This document shows positions 58,502-64,000 of a DNA stretch of 64,000 nt, one piece after another. The stretch's first letter is position 1, and each line of letters starts with the position of its first letter. This stretch comes from Owenia fusiformis. Lineage: Eukaryota; Annelida; Polychaeta; Sabellida; Oweniidae. Below the pieces are notes generated by a model that was given only the letters and a program-made list of their open reading frames with translations, ran no database searches and had not been told where the DNA came from. Location of the stretch: NCBI GenBank assembly GCA_903813345.2, contig CAIIXF020000001.1, positions 38,223,366 through 38,287,365 on the forward strand. The letters run 5' to 3'. A program made the translations under genes and the position numbers.

Positions 58502-61129
58502 ATGGCAGAGAAATACATAAATTTGATTGAACTTGGCAAGGAACTTGGCTATACAGGAAAGAGCCTAGCTGACTTTGCAGAACTGAAATATAAAGAAGCT
58601 AAGCAAGTCGAAGAGGACAAAATAGAAAGAGATGCGAGACATGAAGAAAGATGCAGAAAAGCTGAATCAGAGAAAATGAAACATGAGCTAGAAATGACAA
58701 AGATGCAAGCAGAAGCAAGAAGAGTTGAACTTGAACTTCAACTCAGAATCGAGGAAACTAAAACAACAGCAATGTCGCAATCAAAACAAATTCCCAAGGC
58801 ACCGAAAATGCCACCTTTTAATGAGGAGAAAGATAGTATGGATGCATATTTAGAAAGAATGGAAAGGTATGCAATTAGTCAAAACTGGCCACAGGAAAAC
58901 TATTGTATGTATTTGGGAAACCTTTTATCTGGTGAAGCACTCAATGTTTACAATAGAACAAATCAATTAGTTGGTGATGATTATGAAAAGCTCAAGGAAG
59001 CACTCCTTAAATGTTATCAAATGACTGAAAGCGGTTTCCGCAAAAAGTTTTTCACTAGTCATCCTGAACTGAAGGAGTCACCGACCCAGTTCATGTGTAG
59101 ATTAGAAAGATATCTTTCAAGATGGATGGAATTAGCAAAAACCGAGAAAACATTTGATGCCTTAAAAGATCTTCTACTTCGAGAGCAGTACATGGCAGCT
59201 TGTAGTAGGGAAATGCGAATGTTTTTAAGGGAACATGATACAGTGTCAGCTGATCAAGTAGTCCAATTATCAGAGCGCTTTACTACAGCACATGGTTTAC
59301 AAGCTATGAGACCAAAGATATTATCTTTGAATAAACCCAAAAATGATCTTACAAAGAAAACAGATGAGAAAAAGTGGGTAGAAGTGAATGAAAGAATATG
59401 TTTTGGTTGTAATGGCAAAGGGCATATGATAAAAGATTGTCCTAAAGAATCAACACAAAAAGCTGTTGCAATGGCCTGTATAGAAGATGATGATGAAAAC
59501 AACCAAATGACATATGCAAGCGACGAAGATGAAATATGTGCTGCTGTTCAGGTTATAGAAAACCATAGTGGTTGTAACATTATCATAGGGTCATGTAGTG
59601 ATACAATTTCCTTTTTACCAGAAAACCTGAATATACAGGAAGGAAAAGTAGGAGAATCATATGTAAATGTATTGAGAGATACTGGGTGTAGTGGGGTAGT
59701 AGTCAATCAAAGCCTAGTTGCACCAAATCAGTTCACTGGAAAATACAAACATTATCTTATGATTGATAGAACAATTAAAAAAGCACCAACAGCTAAGATT
59801 TGCATAGATACTCCATTTCTTTCAGGTATTGTAGAAGCATTGTGCCTTCCAAATCCAATCTGCGATCTTATTATAGGCAATGTTGGCGGTGCTAAAATGA
59901 GAAACAAGGAGCCCCTTTCAATGAACCAAACAGAAGAAATTAAAACACAGAGATGTATCCCAGCATGTGCAGTTGAAACAAGAGCAATGAAAGCAAAAGG
60001 TGAAAAACCACTGAGACCGCTTAAGGTGCCTGGTTATATAAACAAGATAATATCGCCTGAGCAATTCTTACAAACACAGAATGATGATAGAAGTTTAGAT
60101 AAACTTCGAGAATATGCTCAAGAAGATAGTGTAAAATGTACTCCTGGAAAAAGCAGATACAGATTTGAAATAGAGAATAATGTGCTCTACAGATACTATT
60201 CATCTCCAAATGTGAATGATAACAATGAAATAAAACAATTAGTAGTTCCTAGTGTACTGAGAGATACTGTAATGAAACTTGCTCATGACTCTTTGATGGC
60301 AGGACATTTAGGTACGAAGAAAACAATGAACAAAATCACAGCAAGCTTTTATTGGCCAGGTATACACAGCGATGTGACTAAATTTGTTCAGTCATGTAGT
60401 ATTTGTCAAAAAACTACACAGAAAGGAAAGTTGAAAAAAGCACCAGTTCAGAAAATGCCTCTTATTGAAGTTCCATTTGAAAGAGTAGCTGTAGATTTAG
60501 TAGGCCCGCTAAATCCCATGACAAGAAACAAGAACAGACACATTTTAACATGTGTTGACTATGCCACTAGGTATCCTGATGCTGTAGCATTGCCATCCAT
60601 AGAGACTGAGAGAGTAGCTGATGCTCTCATGCAAATATTTTCTAGAGTTGGGATACCCAAGCAGATTTTGAGTGACAAGGGATCACAATTTGTGTCTGAA
60701 CTGATGAAGGAAGTGGGTAGATTATTATCAATTAATCAAATCACAACAACCCCATACCATCCACAATGCAATGGACTTGTGGAACGATACAATGGTACTT
60801 TGAAACTTATGTTAAAGCGGATGTGTGCCGAAAGACCAAATGATTGGGATAGGTACTTAGAGCCAATTCTATTTGCATACCGGGAAGTGCCACAAGATAG
60901 TACAAATTACTCTCCATTTGAGTTACTCTATGGAAGGCCAGTTAGAGGACCAATGACAATCTTGAAAGAGCTCTGGAGCAAAGATGAACCAAATGAAGAA
61001 ACAACAACAACATACCAGTATGTGCTAGACCTCAAAAACAGATTGGAAGAAACCTGCAATATAGCAAAAGAATCACTTGGTGAGAACCAAGAAATATACA
61101 AACAGCATTTTGATAAAAAGCAAAGATGA
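58502..61129 (+). CDS. Retrotransposon ORF1: Gag (SCAN-like), zinc knuckle, protease, integrase
   Basis: 875 residues. Residues about 30-90 are a charged, probably coiled-coil region. About 100-175 is a capsid N-terminal-like part (PPFNEEKDSMDAYLERMERY). About 175-262 (FRKKFF, RLERYLSRWMELA, LLLREQYMAACSREM) follows the pattern of the SCAN domain, which is known to derive from Gmr1-like Gag. The CCHC knuckle is C300-x2-C303-x4-H308-x4-C313. The protease has D393-T-G and LIIG near 456-459. Integrase has H595, H602, C632, C635 and the catalytic D665, D725, E761 (35 residues between the last two). The frame stops right after the core (FDKKQR), so the GPY module is in ORF2. Gag, protease and integrase are in one frame; no Gag-Pol stop is seen. 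Confidence 0.92.
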   Translation: MAEKYINLIELGKELGYTGKSLADFAELKYKEAKQVEEDKIERDARHEERCRKAESEKMKHELEMTKMQAEARRVELELQLRIEETKTTAMSQSKQIPKAPKMPPFNEEKDSMDAYLERMERYAISQNWPQENYCMYLGNLLSGEALNVYNRTNQLVGDDYEKLKEALLKCYQMTESGFRKKFFTSHPELKESPTQFMCRLERYLSRWMELAKTEKTFDALKDLLLREQYMAACSREMRMFLREHDTVSADQVVQLSERFTTAHGLQAMRPKILSLNKPKNDLTKKTDEKKWVEVNERICFGCNGKGHMIKDCPKESTQKAVAMACIEDDDENNQMTYASDEDEICAAVQVIENHSGCNIIIGSCSDTISFLPENLNIQEGKVGESYVNVLRDTGCSGVVVNQSLVAPNQFTGKYKHYLMIDRTIKKAPTAKICIDTPFLSGIVEALCLPNPICDLIIGNVGGAKMRNKEPLSMNQTEEIKTQRCIPACAVETRAMKAKGEKPLRPLKVPGYINKIISPEQFLQTQNDDRSLDKLREYAQEDSVKCTPGKSRYRFEIENNVLYRYYSSPNVNDNNEIKQLVVPSVLRDTVMKLAHDSLMAGHLGTKKTMNKITASFYWPGIHSDVTKFVQSCSICQKTTQKGKLKKAPVQKMPLIEVPFERVAVDLVGPLNPMTRNKNRHILTCVDYATRYPDAVALPSIETERVADALMQIFSRVGIPKQILSDKGSQFVSELMKEVGRLLSINQITTTPYHPQCNGLVERYNGTLKLMLKRMCAERPNDWDRYLEPILFAYREVPQDSTNYSPFELLYGRPVRGPMTILKELWSKDEPNEETTTTYQYVLDLKNRLEETCNIAKESLGENQEIYKQHFDKKQR

Positions 61130-62820
61130 GGTCATTAGAACCGAATGACAAGGTTTTGGTTATGCTCCCAACGGACAACAGCAAATTGCTAATGCAATGG
61201 AAGGGACCTTATATTGTGAAAAAGAAGGTAAACCATACTGACTACAAGATAGATGTAGATGGAACCTTAAAAACATACCACATCAATATGCTCAAAAAGT
61301 ACTATGTCAGAGTAGAAGCAGTTGCAAACATTTCAGTTATAGAAGATGATGAGCAGGAAGAAATGAACAATGACTGCATACTACAAGAAGAAATGCTGGG
61401 TGAAAAGGAAGAAACATACAAAGAAGTGAGCATCAATCCTGATTTATGTCACAGTTATACTGTTGAGTTAGAAAGATTGGTAGAAGAATTCAAAGATATT
61501 TTTTCATCCAAGCCAGGCTCTACATCTTTAGTGGAACATGAAATTAAACTGACAACAGATAAACCAGTGAAGGGACAAACCTTTCAACTACCACACAAAT
61601 CAGTAGAAATTGTAAAACGCCTAATATTAGAGATGTTGGAACTTGGGGTAATTGAAAGAGCAAATAGTCCATACAGTGCTCAGATGTTTCTTGTGAAGAA
61701 AAAAGGTTGTCCAGATGGAAGACCAGTGATGGACTACAGGAAACTGAACAAAGTTACAGTGTTTGACTGTGAACCTATGCAAAATGAGGATGAAATCTTT
61801 GCCAAACTTGGAAATAGTCATTACAAATCAAAGTTGGATTTTTGCAAAGGTTTTTGGCAAATTTATGTGAAAGAAGAAGATAGAGATAAAACAGCATTCA
61901 ACACACCACTAGGCAGTATGCGTTTTGTAAAAATGCCCTTTGGACTCATCAATGCAGTTGCTACATACAATAGAATGATGAGAAAACTGCTTAATGGAAT
62001 GGAAAATGTAGAGAATTTCGTCGATGATGTTTTGATTCACACTGAATTATGGAAAACACATGTGGAAATTCTCAGAGAGATGTTTAGTAGGATACGGGCA
62101 GCTAATCTGACAGTAAAGCCATCAAAATGTTTCTTTGGATTCAATGACATGGACTTTATTGGTCATAGAGTTGCAGTAGGAACTTTAGCAACACAACATG
62201 AGAAAGTTGAAAAGATGCTCAAAGCAAGGAACCCTACAAACAAAACAGAATTAAGATCACTACTTGGTACTGTTGGATACTACAAGAAGTTCATACCAAG
62301 GTATTCTGATATAACAGCACCTCTTACTGATCTTACAAAAAAAAGTTCCCCAAACAAACTAAAGTGGAACAATACACATGATGCAGCCTTCACAGAAGTC
62401 AAAGATATTCTAAGTACAGAACCAATACTAAAGCTCCCAGATTTTCACAAACAGTTCATTCTTCGAACGGATGCATCTGATGTAGCAATTAGTGGAATAT
62501 TGATGCAAGAACATGAAGAAAAACAACACCCAGTGCTGTATGGTAGCAGAAAACTTTGCCAAAGGGAAAGAAACTATTCCACCGTTGAACGAGAATGTTT
62601 GGCTATAGTGTGGGGTATAACAAAGTTTCAAAAGTACCTTTATGGAACTGAATTTGTTATTCAGACTGATCACCAATCATTACTGTATTTAGAATCTGCA
62701 AAACACAAGAACTCTCGTGTCATGAGGTGGTCGCTGTTTTTACAGCAATACAAATACACCGTTCAAGTCATCCACGGAAAAGACAATATTGGAGCAGATC
62801 TTTTGAGTAGATTAGTCTAA
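61126..62820 (+). CDS. Retrotransposon ORF2: integrase GPY module, reverse transcriptase, RNase H
   Basis: 564 residues, overlapping ORF1 by ATGA in the -1 frame. Residues 1-60 are the integrase C-terminal module with W25-K-G-P-Y29, so integrase is divided between two frames. RT follows: SPYSAQMFLVKKK, D238 in KLDFCKGFWQI, MPFGL and the FVDD box with D300 and D301. The Ty3 consensus is YVDD, and the Phe form is a known variant. RNase H has D449, E488, D515 and D558, all present. No chromodomain. ORF2 could be made by stop-restart at ATGA or by -1 frameshifting. The frame is open back only to 61117, and no canonical slippery heptamer is seen, which favours restart; a single-base indel in this copy is the other option. 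Confidence 0.92.
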   Translation: MRSLEPNDKVLVMLPTDNSKLLMQWKGPYIVKKKVNHTDYKIDVDGTLKTYHINMLKKYYVRVEAVANISVIEDDEQEEMNNDCILQEEMLGEKEETYKEVSINPDLCHSYTVELERLVEEFKDIFSSKPGSTSLVEHEIKLTTDKPVKGQTFQLPHKSVEIVKRLILEMLELGVIERANSPYSAQMFLVKKKGCPDGRPVMDYRKLNKVTVFDCEPMQNEDEIFAKLGNSHYKSKLDFCKGFWQIYVKEEDRDKTAFNTPLGSMRFVKMPFGLINAVATYNRMMRKLLNGMENVENFVDDVLIHTELWKTHVEILREMFSRIRAANLTVKPSKCFFGFNDMDFIGHRVAVGTLATQHEKVEKMLKARNPTNKTELRSLLGTVGYYKKFIPRYSDITAPLTDLTKKSSPNKLKWNNTHDAAFTEVKDILSTEPILKLPDFHKQFILRTDASDVAISGILMQEHEEKQHPVLYGSRKLCQRERNYSTVERECLAIVWGITKFQKYLYGTEFVIQTDHQSLLYLESAKHKNSRVMRWSLFLQQYKYTVQVIHGKDNIGADLLSRLV

Positions 62821-63296
62821 GCACATATAGATAAGACAAAGGATGGTATGCACAAATACATATAGGTGTTACAGTGTAAAGTTGTAAATAAAAAAAAGAA
62901 AATAATAAAAAGTAGTTGTAAGAGTATTTTCTTTATTTACTGTTAGTAATAGAAGTGGATTGTGCTAGGTATTTGTAATTTAAGTCATAAAAATGACTAC
63001 ATATTTGTGATAAAGAAGAGGAGTATTTTAAAATGTATCTTCTTCCATTGTGACAATTTTGAGATTATTATTAAGTTTAAGAATAACTTGTGTAGTAGTA
63101 GTTGTAAACATGTAGATTACATTTGATTTGTAAATATGTTAGTAATTTTTGTATTTTTTCATATCAGAAGAAGAACTTGTAATAGCAGTTGTAAACAGGT
63201 AGATGACAGTTTGATTTGTAAATATGTTAGCTTTTTGTAATTTTACATATCATTACTGTGAGTATATTATATATTTTATTTCATAAAGTATATTTT
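62821..63296 (+). other. Retrotransposon 3' untranslated region
   Basis: AT-rich, with a ~105-bp tandem pair (GTAGTTGTAAACATGTAGAT near 63100 and GCAGTTGTAAACAGGTAGAT near 63185, each followed by TTTGATTTGTAAATATGTTA). No ORF for an envelope protein. Confidence 0.6.
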
Positions 63297-63308
63297 TAAA
63301 AGGGGGAT
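63297..63308 (+). promoter_or_regulatory. Polypurine tract
   Basis: TTTTTAAAAGGGGGATAA stands directly before the TG of the 3' LTR, as expected for the plus-strand primer. Confidence 0.82.
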
Positions 63309-63310
63309 AA

Positions 63311-63460
63311 TGTCATGATATGTATTCTATTATGCTAATTATAACATATTCTTGAGTTTTGTTTATTACTTACTTATTAGGCAATTAACTTTATATTACA
63401 TTTTTTGCATACTGTACTAGTTAATAATAATTAGCAAGGTAAAAGGTAGAGACATGAATA
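63311..63460 (+). repeat. 3' LTR, truncated
   Basis: 150 bp identical to the start of the 5' LTR; after GACATGAATA the match stops abruptly and MITE sequence begins. The last 117 bp, with the likely polyadenylation signal, are absent. Confidence 0.88.
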
Positions 63461-64000
63461 CGGCAGCCGCATGACGAGTTTTTGAATTTCTGTTGATTTA
63501 ATGTTAATTCTTCTTTTTATTTTATCTATCAGTACAGTTTATAAATGTTGTTCGTAGTGTTGGGATATAGTATCGAATAAAAAGTGAACACAATGAACAC
63601 AAATATTATAACTCCGAGTTATAATTTCTACGGCTACCCTGCGGCCTGTAAAAAACTGGATACGCCGTAAGGAAGGCGAGCGTAGTTTATCTACGCTCGC
63701 CGCAGAAATTCACTGATTTAATAAATCTGTGGTCGTCGCACAGTCTCCGTACGACAAATGTGATTGGGGTGTTAGTAACAGGAATTCAAAAGCTCGCCGT
63801 ACGGCTGCCGTAGGAAATGTGACTGCAAAAGTATCCGAACGCAGAAATTCCACAGCGAGCGTAGAAATGTTACTGACCGCAGAAATGCTAGACCGCACGG
63901 TCGCCGTAGGAAATGTGACTGGGGAAGTTCATTTTCCTTTCCGATGTTTTTGCATTTTTCTCTTACACCCCAGTCACATTTGTCGTACGGAGGCTCTGCG
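63461..64000. mobile_element. Mosaic of CACCCCAGTCACATTT MITE pieces
   Basis: 63459-63774 equals 15095-15410 apart from one CG-to-TG change. 63769-64000 equals 35074-35305 without a difference. The two pieces overlap by GTGTTA, and the first overlaps the LTR break by TA. It may be a real nest of young MITEs or a chimeric join. Confidence 0.8.

Larger units (their letters stand above)
51368..63460 (+). mobile_element. Gmr1-like Ty3/gypsy LTR retrotransposon (3' LTR truncated)
   Basis: Parts in order: 5' LTR 51368-51634, primer site 51637-51650, leader, ORF1 58502-61129 (Gag, zinc knuckle, protease, integrase), ORF2 61126-62820 (integrase tail, RT, RNase H), polypurine tract about 63297-63308, and 3' LTR 63311-63460. 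Integrase before RT is the copia order, but the enzymes are Ty3/gypsy-like, which is the hallmark of the Gmr1 group. The 150 bp shared by the two LTRs are identical and both ORFs are open, so the insertion is young. A 5.5-kb insertion splits the leader, and the 3' LTR lacks its last ~117 bp. Confidence 0.9.

Noticed and set aside
62821-63310. Envelope gene after RNase H
   Set aside because: Only 490 bp without an ORF remain between the ORF2 stop and the 3' LTR.

Overview
The window looks like a piece of an animal genome, probably a marine invertebrate. It is AT-rich, its host genes are split into small exons, there are no operons, and most of the DNA consists of nested mobile elements, foldback sequences, G-runs and minisatellites. 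The folate-receptor gene, the nesprin-like exons and a Ty3-type retrotransposon whose integrase lies before reverse transcriptase (Gmr1-like, a group described mainly from deuterostomes) point weakly to a deuterostome such as an echinoderm or hemichordate. The species cannot be fixed from the sequence.

Left part (1-8.7 kb): the 5' half of a folate-receptor-family gene lies on the minus strand. Three exons (8516-8689, 1303-1506, 690-810) join in frame with good splice sites, and the gene runs off the left edge. Its 7-kb first intron holds a G-rich array with a ~300-bp period and an element with ~0.9-kb inverted arms. That element carries a second transposon with a broken DDE (ISL2EU/Harbinger-type) transposase.

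Middle (8.7-50 kb): I see no intact host gene. The stretch holds a non-autonomous DNA transposon family with a perfect 19-bp TIR and 9-bp target duplications (10680-14149, 37878-38692); the first copy is split by a 5'-truncated LINE. It also holds a 2.9-kb TIR element with a TA duplication and two identical 466-bp internal modules, palindromic TA elements, GGTACC-rich repeats, CACCCCAGTCACATTT-type MITEs, a 1.4-kb palindromic array and several minisatellites. At 43.2-46.3 kb lie decayed plus-strand exons of a spectrin-repeat (nesprin-like) protein with in-frame stops.

Right part (51.4-63.5 kb): a young LTR retrotransposon encodes SCAN-like Gag, zinc knuckle, protease and integrase in ORF1, and the integrase C-terminal GPY module, RT and RNase H in ORF2. 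The two ORFs overlap by ATGA. It has a proline-tRNA-type primer site, a polypurine tract and a leader with repeated hairpins. The leader is split by a 5.5-kb tandem insertion whose two units share both termini, like a Helitron/HINE-type element. The 3' LTR is cut after 150 bp and joined to a mosaic of MITE pieces matching 15.1-15.4 kb and 35.07-35.31 kb; this may be a rearrangement or an assembly artefact.
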